A stretch of DNA of 64,000 nucleotides from Labilibaculum sp. DW002 (GTDB taxonomy: Bacteria; Bacteroidota; Bacteroidia; Bacteroidales; Marinifilaceae), in contig NZ_JAKJSC010000003.1 of NCBI RefSeq assembly GCF_029029525.1, positions 1 through 64,000 on the forward strand, given 5' to 3'. How positions within the stretch are numbered: position 1 is the stretch's first letter; each line of letters opens with the position of its first letter. Positions 27,343 to 36,277 of this stretch are shown in pieces. The translations under genes were made by a program, and so were the position numbers. The notes below the pieces were generated by a model that saw nothing but the letters and a program-made list of their open reading frames with translations, ran no database searches and was not told the origin of the DNA.

Positions 27343-27966
27343 TTATAAGAATTCCTTTTTTAATATTTTAATCAATTTTTCTGATTCAGTAATGTTATTA
27401 TCAAATAGACTTAAAGCTTCTCTTACTTTTGGATATTCATCAACAAATTCAATTTCAGTTACTTCTTGTAAATTAAAAAACTCCATGATTTTTAAGAACG
27501 ACTTTTGATTAACACCCCAAAATTTAATGTATTTTGATTCAGGAATAAATATTTCAATTAATTCAGATTCTGTATGAAAAATTAATCCAATATCAATGAA
27601 TGTGTCTCCAGTTACTTCTTTTTTGTAATGACTTAAAAATTCGAGGACGTATTTTTTATCTAAATATTTCCCATAATTTGGTTCCGAATCTGCATGGTTA
27701 AAGATCAAAGCTGACTCTTCTGGCAATTCTTCACTTAATGCAATGATTAAATCCCATAATCTTGAATTGTCAATATTTATTTCAGCAAAGAAATTAAATG
27801 GTAATTCCGAATGCTCTTGATTGTTATCCTTAGGTAATATTTTATATCCTTCAACAATTCTTGCTGTTTCCCGCAGTTCAATTCTCTCTTTCGCAGAAGA
27901 GTTCTTTGGGATTTCATCCAATCGTAGAGGACGAATTGTCTTTGGTAGTTCTAATGTTGGTTTCAT
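27343..27966 (-). CDS. Hypothetical cytosolic protein
   Basis: 207 residues from ATG 27966 (MKPTLELPKTIRPLRLDE). The reading frame stays open to 28083, but that extension lies inside the GC-rich structured element 27974-28111 and is Arg-rich, so it is not counted. The protein is acidic, alpha/beta, and ends in a run of helix. No family recognised and no membrane segment. Flanked by A4 and the structured element. Confidence 0.6.
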   Translation of the reverse strand: MKPTLELPKTIRPLRLDEIPKNSSAKERIELRETARIVEGYKILPKDNNQEHSELPFNFFAEINIDNSRLWDLIIALSEELPEESALIFNHADSEPNYGKYLDKKYVLEFLSHYKKEVTGDTFIDIGLIFHTESELIEIFIPESKYIKFWGVNQKSFLKIMEFFNLQEVTEIEFVDEYPKVREALSLFDNNITESEKLIKILKKEFL

Positions 27967-27973
27967 AATTACA

Positions 27974-28111
27974 GGTAACGTTTCGCGGGTATGGCGACGT
28001 GCCGCATTTCCCGCAGGTCTGTTGATTATAGTTTTGTCGTTCAAATTCTCACTTCTGCATCCAGCCGAGACAGACCGCGGCATGCGCTATGACCCGCTGT
28101 TGGCAAACGTT
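27974..28111. repeat. GC-rich imperfect palindrome, attC-like
   Basis: 138 bases, much more GC-rich than the surroundings, with a long imperfect inverted repeat. The arm GCGGGTATGGCGACG...TGCCGC (27986-28006) pairs with GCGGCATGCGCTATGACCCGC (28077-28097). Inner GGTCTGT and ACAGACC also pair. The ends are GTAACG (left) and GTTGGC (right). This folding is like a single-strand attC site, but the boxes do not match the strict RYYYAAC/GTTRRRY form. Confidence 0.65.
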
Positions 28112-28607
28112 ATTTTATTAATTTTGAGTTTAATATTTCTTCCAAGTCATTTTTCGATTTTCTACTCTCAAATTTGAAACTTACAATCATCATGAGGTAT
28201 CCTGCTAACAACATACCCAATAGAACAAAAATTGCAGGTTCAAACTTGTTTTCATCAATACATGACTTTAATAAAGTAATAAGTCCAAATCCAACTCCAC
28301 CAAACCAAATAGTCATGAATATGTATGCAATAATATACATTCTCATTTTTACCTTTATTTGTGTACTGCCACATATTTGAGATATTTCACCTATTATTAT
28401 TGGACGAAAGGAGTTTTTATTGTTTATAATCCTTTTTATTTTAAAAGTATTCTCTTTCAAATATCCTTCGTATGGTTTTGATTGATTGTTCTTTAATCCT
28501 ATCCTAAAGGTTTTCTTTGGCTCGATATTATGACTGATATTGTTTTTTATTACACTCTCAGATAGTTCAGATTCATATATTAAATATTCTAATGGGAAGA
28601 ATCTCAT
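28110..28607 (-). CDS. Hypothetical membrane protein
   Basis: 165 residues. Two membrane segments in the C-terminal half (about 92-110, MYIIAYIFMTIWFGGVGFGLI, and about 124-144, PAIFVLLGMLLAGYLMMIVSF). The first 85 residues are soluble and charged. No family recognised. Not exported by a signal peptide. A cassette-like gene between the attC-like element and repeat B2. Confidence 0.6.
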   Translation of the reverse strand: MRFFPLEYLIYESELSESVIKNNISHNIEPKKTFRIGLKNNQSKPYEGYLKENTFKIKRIINNKNSFRPIIIGEISQICGSTQIKVKMRMYIIAYIFMTIWFGGVGFGLITLLKSCIDENKFEPAIFVLLGMLLAGYLMMIVSFKFESRKSKNDLEEILNSKLIK

Positions 28608-29042
28608 ATTAATTCATTTTAGGCATTTCTGTAATTGGAAATATATTTATTGAACCAAAGAAATTAATTTATAGCACTGTTGTCTTTAATGTTTGCCAAC
28701 TAGTTTATAACACCAATATTGTTGTTATTTCTTATGTGTTAACAAATCATATCAAATTGAACAGTACCAAAGCTAATAAAATTCACATAAGTATAAGGCT
28801 GTCAGAGCTGTCAAGTTTCTTATTCTTGCCAATTATTTTCTTATTTCAAAGTGAGTTTAATTGCAAATAGTGCTTTATGTAATAAAAAGGACTTCATTTT
28901 AGGATCGCTTTTATTATAGCGAAACATGTTCTAATAAAGTCAAAACAAAGTAATCTAGATATTTTTATTGGTGATTGAGGCTTTGCCTATTGAAGTCTAC
29001 CCGCTTTTACTAAATTGCTTGTGTAGCTTGTAAAATGAAGGA
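28608..29042. other. Intergenic region with repeat B2
   Basis: 435 bases. The left 90 bases are AT-rich spacer; B2 occupies 28698-28834; the rest shows no clear element. No open frame longer than 60 residues is credible. Confidence 0.5.
28698..28834. repeat. Repeat family B, copy B2
   Basis: Second copy of the 137-base element at 24641, direct orientation, with only a few substitutions (for example tgtgttaacaaatcat versus tgtgtcaacaactcat). The boundary reads GCCAAC (28695). B1 and B2 flank four genes (24777-28607). Confidence 0.85.
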
Positions 29043-30077
29043 CTACAAACTGAGGACCAAGCGAAAGCCTAAACTGTCGTAATTGCTACTTGGATAGCAG
29101 TTGCTACGATTCGAAACGGGGCAACGGTTTTCGCCACTGAACCAACCACCACCACGATTATCCAGGTAAGATCCTGATGAAGAACCCTGTGGATTTGTTT
29201 GGGAATTGCTGCTATAGCTGCCGTAGATATCAGAACACCACTCCCATACATTTCCACTCATATCGTAAATGCCCAATTCATTGGCTTGTTTGCTTCCTAC
29301 CTTGTGTGTTTTATTGCCTGAATTATTGATATACCAAGCTACATCATCGAGAGTATTGCTGCCCGAATAGGTGTAGCTATGTGTTAAATTACCACCTCGA
29401 GAGGCAAATTCCCATTCAGCTTCGGTTGGCAAGCGATAGTTTAAGCCGGTTTGTTCATTTAACTTGTTAATAAATGTTTGTATTTCGTTCCAGTCGACTT
29501 GTTCTACGGGCAGGCTGTCACCTTTAAAGTGGGATGGATTATTATCCATTACTGCAGTCCATTGTGCCTGCATCACCTCATATTTGCCAATTTCAAAACT
29601 ACTTATAGTAACCGAATGAATCGGTTTCTCATCTGGATCCCCATTATTGCTACCCATTTGGAAGTTGCCACCTTGTACACTAATCATATCCATTCCATTA
29701 GCAGTAGTAAACTCTCTTTCTTCGCCATATGTTGTTCCCAAATCATTTGTAGCATATGCGCGTACATAATAGCTTGTGTTCTTTTTTAAATTGAGTAGGG
29801 TACTTACAAATTTACCGGCTTTATTTTCGTCTACTGTTTTCCCAGTATTAACATCTAAACTAACATTTGCTGAAGTATGCCAAACAAGGCCTTTTGCTGT
29901 AATTTGCATATGCCCGTTACTAGTTAAATTACCACCACAAGTAGCTCTTGTATTTGTTATTATGGAAATTCCCGAAGTGGTGATTTCAGGTTGGTGATAG
30001 CTTTCATCTTCTTCTTTGGAACATGCAAATAGTGCCAATAGTAGACTTAGCTGTAGAAAGAGGTGTTTAAGTTTCAT
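29043..30077 (-). CDS. FGE-sulfatase (SUMF1) domain lipoprotein
   Basis: 344 residues. Signal and lipobox (LLALFAC, Cys20). Residues about 28-125 are a fibronectin-like beta domain (TSGISIITNTRATCGGNLTSNG, TSYYVRAYATNDLGTTYGEE). Residues about 135-344 are the formylglycine-generating-enzyme fold: GGNFQMGSNNGDPDEKP, FEIGKYEVMQAQW, YRLPTEAEWEFASRGG, YDMSGNVWEW, and NRGGGWF...NRSNCYPSSN.DSLGFRLV. In many Bacteroidota this domain is a binding or unknown enzyme domain rather than a true sulfatase activator. Exported and lipid anchored, target unknown. Confidence 0.88.
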   Translation of the reverse strand: MKLKHLFLQLSLLLALFACSKEEDESYHQPEITTSGISIITNTRATCGGNLTSNGHMQITAKGLVWHTSANVSLDVNTGKTVDENKAGKFVSTLLNLKKNTSYYVRAYATNDLGTTYGEEREFTTANGMDMISVQGGNFQMGSNNGDPDEKPIHSVTISSFEIGKYEVMQAQWTAVMDNNPSHFKGDSLPVEQVDWNEIQTFINKLNEQTGLNYRLPTEAEWEFASRGGNLTHSYTYSGSNTLDDVAWYINNSGNKTHKVGSKQANELGIYDMSGNVWEWCSDIYGSYSSNSQTNPQGSSSGSYLDNRGGGWFSGENRCPVSNRSNCYPSSNYDSLGFRLVLSL

Positions 30078-30455
30078 TAATCTAATTTTAAGTATGGCAA
30101 GCCGTAATAGCTAAGAAGATATTGCTGGTGTTTGCACAAAAGTAAGGCTAGGTTAAACATCATTTTAAGCTGAGAGAATACAAACTTAAGTGAATCTATA
30201 TAACTATTATCTTGTCAAATGTGTCAAGTTTAACTTTGTGATATAATTCACTCTTATTTCAGATCTGAATTACTTTGATGAAATGTATTTATTGATTTTT
30301 CTGGTGAGAATCGGTGGTAAATTTTTATATCCGTAAAGAATTTATTTACATCCAGTATTTTTAACCGCTACCGCACGATTGAGTCGTGTGGTTTTTACAA
30401 TACCAATAGAAATGCTTAAGTATTTAAAGCCATAAAGACTAAATAGCAGAAGCAT

Positions 30456-31095
30456 TCAGGTATTTTTTTTTTCTCGGTGACACTCCGTGTAACTCGGTGA
30501 TAGATTTTTGTATCAGTAATGATTTTATTTACATCCAGTTTTTTAAACCACAGAGGGCACTGAGGCGCACAGAGGATTTGCATGACTTGGAAGAATATAA
30601 GAATTAGACTGATTTTTTCTCGGTGATACTCCGTGAAACTCGGTGGTAGATTTTTGTATCAGTAATGTTTTTATTTACATCCAGTTTTTTAAACCACAGA
30701 GGGCACTGAGGCGCACAGAGGATTTGCATGACTTGGAAGAATATAAGAATTAGGCTGATTTTTTCTCGGTGATACTCCGTGAAACTCGGTGATAGATTTT
30801 TGTATCAGTAATGATTTTCTTTACATCCAGTTTTTTAAACCACAGAGGGCACTGAGGCGCACAGAGGATTTGCATGACTTGGAAGAATATAAGAATTAGA
30901 CTGATTTTTTCTCGGTGATACTCCGTGAAACTCGGTGGTAGATTTTTGTATCAGTAATGTTTTTATTTACATCCAGTTTTTTAAACCACAGAGGGCACTG
31001 AGGCGCACAGAGGATTTGCATGACTTGGAAGAATATAAGAATTAGGCTGATTTTTTCTCGGTGACACTCCGTGTAATTCGGTGGTAGATATTTTT
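30456..31095. repeat. 146-bp tandem repeat array
   Basis: Four nearly identical units with period 146 bases; the AAACCACAGAGGG motif starts at 30545, 30691, 30837 and 30983. Each unit also contains ctcggtgatactccgtgaaactcggtg in parts and gaggcgcacagagg. Partial units bracket the array, ending at about 31095. The motif is the reverse complement of sequence at 36330-36620. Confidence 0.95.
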
Positions 31096-31170
31096 TAACT
31101 ACTAATAGTCTTACTTACAAGAGGTTTTATGCTAATACGAAATGATGTTTGGACATTTTAAAGCATAAAA

Positions 31171-31198
31171 AAACACCTAATCAAAAGATTAGGTGTTT
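31171..31198. terminator. Terminator downstream of the tRNA
   Basis: Perfect 12-base stem AAACACCTAATC / GATTAGGTGTTT with AAAA loop; A- and T-runs on both sides, so it may act bidirectionally. It begins 12 bases after the tRNA 3' end on the minus strand. Confidence 0.85.
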
Positions 31199-31209
31199 TT
31201 TATTGGGGG

Positions 31210-31283
31210 TGGGCCCACATGGGCTTGAACCATGGACCCCCTGATTATGAGTCAGGTGCTCTAACCAGCTGAGCTATAGGCCC
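31210..31283 (-). tRNA. tRNA with CAT anticodon (Ile2 or Met)
   Basis: 74-base cloverleaf. Acceptor GGGCCTA / TGGGCCC, D-arm GCTCAGCTGGTTAGAGC, anticodon loop CTCATAA (CAT), T-arm ATGGTTCAAGCCCAT. CCA is not encoded. G-rich acceptor resembles the isoleucine-2 (AUA) type that is modified to lysidine, but sequence alone does not separate this from elongator methionine. Confidence 0.9.
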
Positions 31284-31383
31284 GACAAAAACAAGACGGT
31301 AAAAGTATTTTATTACCTTTGTTTTGCGACTGCAATGTTACATATTTGCATTGAATTATTCAAAATTTGAAACAATTTTTTTT

Positions 31384-32007
31384 ATGCAAAAATACAATTC
31401 CATCCCTAATATAATTTTCGATTTTGGAGGCGTGCTCCTTAATATTGATACGGATCAGGCAGTTAAGAGTTTCCAAGCGATTGGTCTTTCCGATGTGGAT
31501 CGCATTAAAAAAGAATATCAAGAAAATGGATTATTCGATCGTTTGGAAAAAGGAATCATAAGTCCAGAGTTTTTTAGAAGCGAATTAAGAAAATACATAG
31601 ATGCCGAAGTAACGGATCTGCAAATTGATGACGCATGGAATTCGATGTTGTTGGATTTGCCAGCTGAACGTTTAGAGCTTTTAGATCGCCTAAAAAAGAA
31701 TCACCGCATATTTCTATTGAGTAATACCAATATCATTCATTGGGAAGCTTATATGGGTATGGTAAAAGAACAGCACAATGTTTGTTTATCTGATTTTTTC
31801 GAAAAAGATTATTATTCGCATAATATGGGTTTACGAAAGCCCGATCCTAAGATTTATACAAGCGTTTTAGAGCAAGAAGGTTTGGTGCCATCAGAAACTT
31901 TATTTGTTGATGATATGTATGCGAATTACGAAGCCGCAAAATCGGTAGGCATGAAGGCACACTTTTTGGATTTGGAAAATGGGGAAACAGTGTTGGATTT
32001 GTTCTAG
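31384..32007 (+). CDS. HAD-family hydrolase
   Basis: 207 residues starting at ATG 31384, MQKYNSIPNIIFDFGGVLLNID. The frame is open back to 31324, but the DFGGVL HAD motif I sits close to the start as in relatives, favouring the shorter form. HAD motifs: DFGGVLLNID (I, nucleophile Asp), LLSNTN (II), RKPDPKIY (III Lys) and LFVDDMY (IV). YihX/YuxH-like cap, haloacid dehalogenase subfamily IA. Likely a small-phosphate phosphatase in the cytosol. Confidence 0.88.
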   Translation: MQKYNSIPNIIFDFGGVLLNIDTDQAVKSFQAIGLSDVDRIKKEYQENGLFDRLEKGIISPEFFRSELRKYIDAEVTDLQIDDAWNSMLLDLPAERLELLDRLKKNHRIFLLSNTNIIHWEAYMGMVKEQHNVCLSDFFEKDYYSHNMGLRKPDPKIYTSVLEQEGLVPSETLFVDDMYANYEAAKSVGMKAHFLDLENGETVLDLF

Positions 32008-32016
32008 TAGAGGAAT

Positions 32017-32802
32017 CTATTTTTTACGGAAGCTTCCCATTGTATTGTCGTAATTGATGTAATACAATCCGTTTTGTAATGTTTCCAGCTTTATTTTATT
32101 TCCGAATCCTTTAAAAACGATATTTCCGTAATTATCGTAAATCTCGTATAAGGTAGCGTGGGTAAAAAGCAATTCGTCTTTTACCTTTTCGGGTCCAAAA
32201 GTAATGGCTGAAAGGGCAGATTCATGCTTAATATCTGCAGAATAATTAGGTGTCCCTGTATAATCAGTTTGATATATTCTGTAAGTGTTTTCGCCAGAGT
32301 GCGGACGAACATCCAATTCATACTTATTAAGTTGAGGCTTTCCATTTCCTTCAACTTCTCCTATGGTAATCCATTTATTCCATCGATATTGTTGAACTAC
32401 AAAAGCTAAGGAGCCTAATTCTCCTTTGGTAGTCCAATGAAGGATGCCTTTTTTATCGACACTAGCAGTTTGGAGGTTAAAAGACGAGCTTGGTTTTATG
32501 GCTTCTGGATTAATAACCTTTGGAAAACATCCATTTTTGTAGTGGAGATTAATGTGTAAGTTTTCGCCAATGGCAAATTTAAATTGACTTAAATCAATTT
32601 CGAAAGCACTGCTATTAATTTCATCAGTAGAAGTTTGACCATTAACTGTAACCTCATATACACAGAAACCAACACCCGAGTCGGAAAATGGATTCATGAC
32701 ATAGATATTTTTGCCTAAGAAAACGCCATTAAGTTCTAGCTTGTCTCCGTAAGCAAAATTAAAAAGGAAAATGAAGATGATAAGTAATACTTTGTTTTTC
32801 AA
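32017..32802 (-). CDS. Secreted protein with T9SS-like C-terminus
   Basis: 261 residues, signal peptide MKNKVLLIIFIFLFNFAYG. Beta-rich throughout. Its C-terminal 40 residues (ATLYEIYDNYGNIVFKG...LQNGLYYINYDNT..FRKK) resemble the por-secretion (type IX) sorting domain, though the usual final consensus is weak. No catalytic motif. Convergent with the HAD gene at 31384. Confidence 0.6.
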   Translation of the reverse strand: MKNKVLLIIFIFLFNFAYGDKLELNGVFLGKNIYVMNPFSDSGVGFCVYEVTVNGQTSTDEINSSAFEIDLSQFKFAIGENLHINLHYKNGCFPKVINPEAIKPSSSFNLQTASVDKKGILHWTTKGELGSLAFVVQQYRWNKWITIGEVEGNGKPQLNKYELDVRPHSGENTYRIYQTDYTGTPNYSADIKHESALSAITFGPEKVKDELLFTHATLYEIYDNYGNIVFKGFGNKIKLETLQNGLYYINYDNTMGSFRKK

Positions 32803-32870
32803 TGTATACAGTGCATTTGGTCTATATGCAAGATATAAAACAAAGAGTGATTAAAAAAAATTAATAGATA

Positions 32871-34823
32871 TTATTTATGAATCCAATCTCCATGGCTTTT
32901 AATGATCTCTGTAAGCTCATGAATGGCACTATCACTCGAAATATTCTTTTTAATTAGCTCATGCCCTTTGTACAAGCTAACTTTTCCAGGACCAGCGCCA
33001 ACATAGCCATAATCCACATCGCCCATTTCTCCTGGGCCGTTTACAATGCAGCCCATAACCCCAATTTTAAGATGAGTTAAATGAGAAAACTGTTTTTTAA
33101 CCTCGGCAACTACCTCGTGCAACTTAAAAAGAGTTCTTCCGCATCCAGGACAAGAGACAAATTCTGTTTTGGTGGTTCGAACCCGTGCCGCTTGCAATAT
33201 ACCAAAGGCTGTAGAATTGACCTCCTCATGAGAAATGTCACCATTGTTATCGAGCCAAATTCCGTTGGACAAACCATCGAAATATAAGCTTCCTAAATCT
33301 GCGGAAGCTTTAATGTGAAGGTTTTCCAGATTGGATTCGCTAAAGGATCTTTTAAAAATAACTGGCGCTTTGCATTTTGCTTCAATCAATCGTAGAGTAA
33401 ATGCTCTTTGTTCGGCAAAAGCATTCTGATGATTCGATGAGCATACCAAAACCACTTTGGGATTGTCCTTTACCGCCTGAATAAATGCATCAGTTAATTG
33501 CGAATAGCTGCATTCTACAAAAAAGAGATCGCTGTGGAAGAAAGATAAATTACCGGTAAGAAACTCATCTGCCTGAAACATTGGATAAGTGTTTTCGGCA
33601 AAATTATTCGCCATTTCCCAACATTCCTGATCTACAATTATGCCCAAATCTTTTGGGTAATCAGCAAAAATGGCATCAAAACCATTTACAAAAAGGTAAT
33701 CGGCAGCTAACTTGCCCTTTTCCCATTCAAAAGTATCTTCGTTTAAAACATAACCTGCCTTCTCTGGCAATTCGGTAGAAATATACGATTCGTGACTAGC
33801 ATCGGTAACCACAACAGGAACTTTAGAGCTTCCAATATTGCGGATTACTAGCGTTGATCTTTTGTAAAAATCGAATAGGTTAACATCTACATTTTCGATT
33901 GGAGCAATCGGCTGGTGCCCTTCTTTTTCTAGAACGTAATCAACCAATTTTTTTCCTACAGGAGATTCAATTTCTGGATCTTCGGTAAGAGAGATGCGAA
34001 CCGTATCGCCAATACCATCGTTTAATAAAGCTCCAGTTCCAACAGCCGATTTAATACGTCCATCTTCGCCTTCGCCAGCTTCAGTAACGCCTAAATGCAA
34101 TGGGTAAAACATGTTTTCGTTCGCCATTTCGCTTACCAGCAAACGAACTGTTTTCACCATCATTATCGTATTACTCGATTTAATTGAAATGGCAACATTC
34201 GGAAAGTTTTGTTCTTTACAGATTCGTAAAAATTCTAGCGTTGCCTCTACCATTCCTCTTGGCGTATCGCCATATCGACTCATGATTCGATCCGATAAAG
34301 AGCCGTGATTGGTTCCAATTCTAATTGCCGTATTGTGTTCTTTGCACAGACGAATTAGTGGAATAAATTTGTCTCGTATTTTTTCTAAATCTTCCTGATA
34401 CTTTACATCTCCATATCCTGGATTTGCAAAATCAGCTCTTTTATCAACAAAGTTTCCAGGATTGATACGAACCTTATCGACATATTTGGCAGCAATTAAG
34501 GCTGCTGCCGGATTGAAATGAATATCAGCAACCAAAGGCGTGTTATAGCCTCTTTTTACCAATTCCTCTTTAATAAATTTAAGGTTCTCGGCCTCTTTTG
34601 TGCCTTGAGTAGTAAGGCGAACATATTCTGCTCCCGATTCAATCATTCGAATCGATTGCTCTACACTGGCTTCAATATTATTGGTATCGGTATTGGTCAT
34701 CGATTGAATGCGAATCGGATTGTTACCGCCTAAGGCAGTAGTTCCAATTAAAGATTCAGACGATTTACGACGAGAGTAGTTAAACAGATCTTTACAAAAA
34801 AGTTGATGATTTGAGAGACTCAT
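32871..34823 (-). CDS. ispG: IspG (4-hydroxy-3-methylbut-2-enyl diphosphate synthase)
   Basis: 650 residues, the long form found in Bacteroidota and plants, with an insert between the two conserved domains. N-terminal TIM barrel: IRIQSMTNTDTNNIEASVEQ, LVADIHFNP, VRINPGNFVDKR, IRIGTNHGSLSDR. C-terminal 4Fe-4S domain: VSCPGCGRTLFKL and GVMGCIVNGPGEMGDVDYGYVG, carrying the three Cys and one Glu cluster ligands. Catalyses the penultimate step of the MEP isoprenoid pathway. A single-gene unit on the minus strand. Confidence 0.96.
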   Translation of the reverse strand: MSLSNHQLFCKDLFNYSRRKSSESLIGTTALGGNNPIRIQSMTNTDTNNIEASVEQSIRMIESGAEYVRLTTQGTKEAENLKFIKEELVKRGYNTPLVADIHFNPAAALIAAKYVDKVRINPGNFVDKRADFANPGYGDVKYQEDLEKIRDKFIPLIRLCKEHNTAIRIGTNHGSLSDRIMSRYGDTPRGMVEATLEFLRICKEQNFPNVAISIKSSNTIMMVKTVRLLVSEMANENMFYPLHLGVTEAGEGEDGRIKSAVGTGALLNDGIGDTVRISLTEDPEIESPVGKKLVDYVLEKEGHQPIAPIENVDVNLFDFYKRSTLVIRNIGSSKVPVVVTDASHESYISTELPEKAGYVLNEDTFEWEKGKLAADYLFVNGFDAIFADYPKDLGIIVDQECWEMANNFAENTYPMFQADEFLTGNLSFFHSDLFFVECSYSQLTDAFIQAVKDNPKVVLVCSSNHQNAFAEQRAFTLRLIEAKCKAPVIFKRSFSESNLENLHIKASADLGSLYFDGLSNGIWLDNNGDISHEEVNSTAFGILQAARVRTTKTEFVSCPGCGRTLFKLHEVVAEVKKQFSHLTHLKIGVMGCIVNGPGEMGDVDYGYVGAGPGKVSLYKGHELIKKNISSDSAIHELTEIIKSHGDWIHK

Positions 34824-34955
34824 TTCCTTGGTTTTAATTTAGAAGTACAAAGGTAGCTAATTATGAATTATTAATTACGAATTACGGATTTCTCATAAAA
34901 AGAACGGAAGAATGATTAAATTCAACCTCAGATTAGTAGTTTAAAATACATTTCA

Positions 34956-35855
34956 ATGTCAATAAAGGTTCAGGAAGTAAGCAAGTTATACGGAAAGCAA
35001 AAGGCTTTGGATAATTTGAGTTTTGAAATTAAACAGGGCGAAATTGTCGGATTTTTAGGGCCAAATGGTGCTGGAAAATCCACAATGATGAAAATAATTA
35101 CCGGTTACATTCCGCAAAGTTCAGGTTTGGTAGAGGTAAATGGCTTGAGTGTAAGTACTGATTCTCTTGATATAAAAAGACAAATTGGCTATTTGCCAGA
35201 GCACAATCCGCTGTATTTAGAAATGTACGTGAAAGAATATCTAGATCATGTAGCATCCATTTACAAGCTAGGAAAATCGAAAGCGAAGCGAATTGCTGAA
35301 ATGGTTGAATTGACAGGCTTGGGCTTAGAACAGAACAAAAAAATTGCATCTCTTTCGAAAGGATATCGCCAGAGAGTAGGAATTGCACAGGCATTAATTC
35401 ACGATCCTAAAGTGCTAATCTTAGATGAACCAACAACCGGCTTGGATCCCAATCAATTAATCGAAATCAGAAACTTGATTCAGGAAGTTGGCAGAGAAAA
35501 AACGGTGATGTTATCAACTCATATTATGCAAGAAGTTGAAGCTTGTTGTAAGCGAGTGTTAATTGTAAACAAAGGTCAGTTGGTTGCCGATCGAGATATT
35601 GATTTTCTAAGCAATCGAAAAGAAGCTAAAATTGTGGAAGTCGAATTCGCAACCGAATTTCCATCAGAACTGCTAAGCGAAATTGCTGGGATAGATAATT
35701 ACAAGTCTTTAGGAGAGAATCGTTTCTCAATTGTTTCTAATGAGGATATCCGAAAAGATATTTTTGAATTTGCGGTTTCCAAAAACCTCATAATCCTTGA
35801 AATGAACACCCAATCGAAAAATCTGGAAGACATTTTCCACGAATTAACAGTTTGA
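34956..35855 (+). CDS. gldA: GldA-like ABC transporter ATP-binding protein
   Basis: 299 residues. Walker A GPNGAGKS, signature LSKGYRQRVG and Walker B VLILDEP with the H-loop STHIMQE. N-terminal start MSIKVQEVSKLYGKQKALDNLSFEIKQGEIVGFLGP is the GldA pattern of the gliding-motility ABC system (partner permeases GldF/GldG). The last 80 residues are the usual GldA C-terminal extension. No permease gene is adjacent. GldA supports type IX secretion/gliding in Flavobacteriia; gliding itself is not shown here. Confidence 0.85.
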   Translation: MSIKVQEVSKLYGKQKALDNLSFEIKQGEIVGFLGPNGAGKSTMMKIITGYIPQSSGLVEVNGLSVSTDSLDIKRQIGYLPEHNPLYLEMYVKEYLDHVASIYKLGKSKAKRIAEMVELTGLGLEQNKKIASLSKGYRQRVGIAQALIHDPKVLILDEPTTGLDPNQLIEIRNLIQEVGREKTVMLSTHIMQEVEACCKRVLIVNKGQLVADRDIDFLSNRKEAKIVEVEFATEFPSELLSEIAGIDNYKSLGENRFSIVSNEDIRKDIFEFAVSKNLIILEMNTQSKNLEDIFHELTV

Positions 35856-35899
35856 TTTAAATTGTTTTGATGTAAATTTAATTTTACAAAATAAACAAT

Positions 35900-36277
35900 A
35901 TGAAAGAAGATCAAATTACTCAGAAAATAATTAAGGCTGCAATGAAAGTGCACTCTAAGCTTGGGCCTGGATTGTTAGAATCAGCGTATAGTGCATGCCT
36001 GTATTATGAACTATTAAAGGCTGGCTTAAAAGTTGAAAAAGAAAAAGCCTTGCCATTAATTTACGATGAAGTAAAATTAGATTGTGGATATCGTATTGAT
36101 TTATTTGTTGAAGATCAGGTTGTGGTAGAATTAAAATCTATTGTTTCCTTTAAGGATATTCATTTAGCACAAACACTTACCTATCTAAAATTGGCTGATA
36201 AACGAATTGGTTTGATGATTAATTTCAATGTTGAAAAACTAAAGTACGGCATTAAGAGAGTTATTAATGGGTATTAA
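35900..36277 (+). CDS. GxxExxY family protein
   Basis: 125 residues. Carries the family motif GLLESAY within KVHSKLGPGLLESAYSACLYYEL and a PDDEXK-like core (CGYRIDLFVEDQVVVELKS). The biological function of this family is not established; a nuclease-like fold has been proposed. It is directly preceded by gldA and followed by CTCTGTG-type repeats related to the 146-bp array at 30456, in the opposite orientation. Confidence 0.9.
   Translation: MKEDQITQKIIKAAMKVHSKLGPGLLESAYSACLYYELLKAGLKVEKEKALPLIYDEVKLDCGYRIDLFVEDQVVVELKSIVSFKDIHLAQTLTYLKLADKRIGLMINFNVEKLKYGIKRVINGY

Larger units (their letters stand above)
30078..31209. other. Intergenic region, mostly repeat array
   Basis: 1.1 kb without a gene. 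It holds the 146-bp tandem array (30456-31095), a degenerate upstream copy (about 30290-30365, with cggtggtaaatttttatat and ttatttacatccag), and the terminator after the tRNA. Confidence 0.7.

Noticed and set aside
27967-28083. N-terminal extension of the hypothetical protein at 27343
   Set aside because: It lies in the GC-rich palindrome and is Arg-rich, unlike the rest; the ATG at 27966 gives a normal start.
20940-28900. Classic integron with IntI integrase
   Set aside because: No tyrosine recombinase frame is present in the window, and box sequences deviate from RYYYAAC/GTTRRRY. Only a cassette-like reading is kept.
30456-31095. CRISPR or gene within the 146-bp array
   Set aside because: Units are near identical over their full length, so there are no spacers, and no frame is conserved across units.
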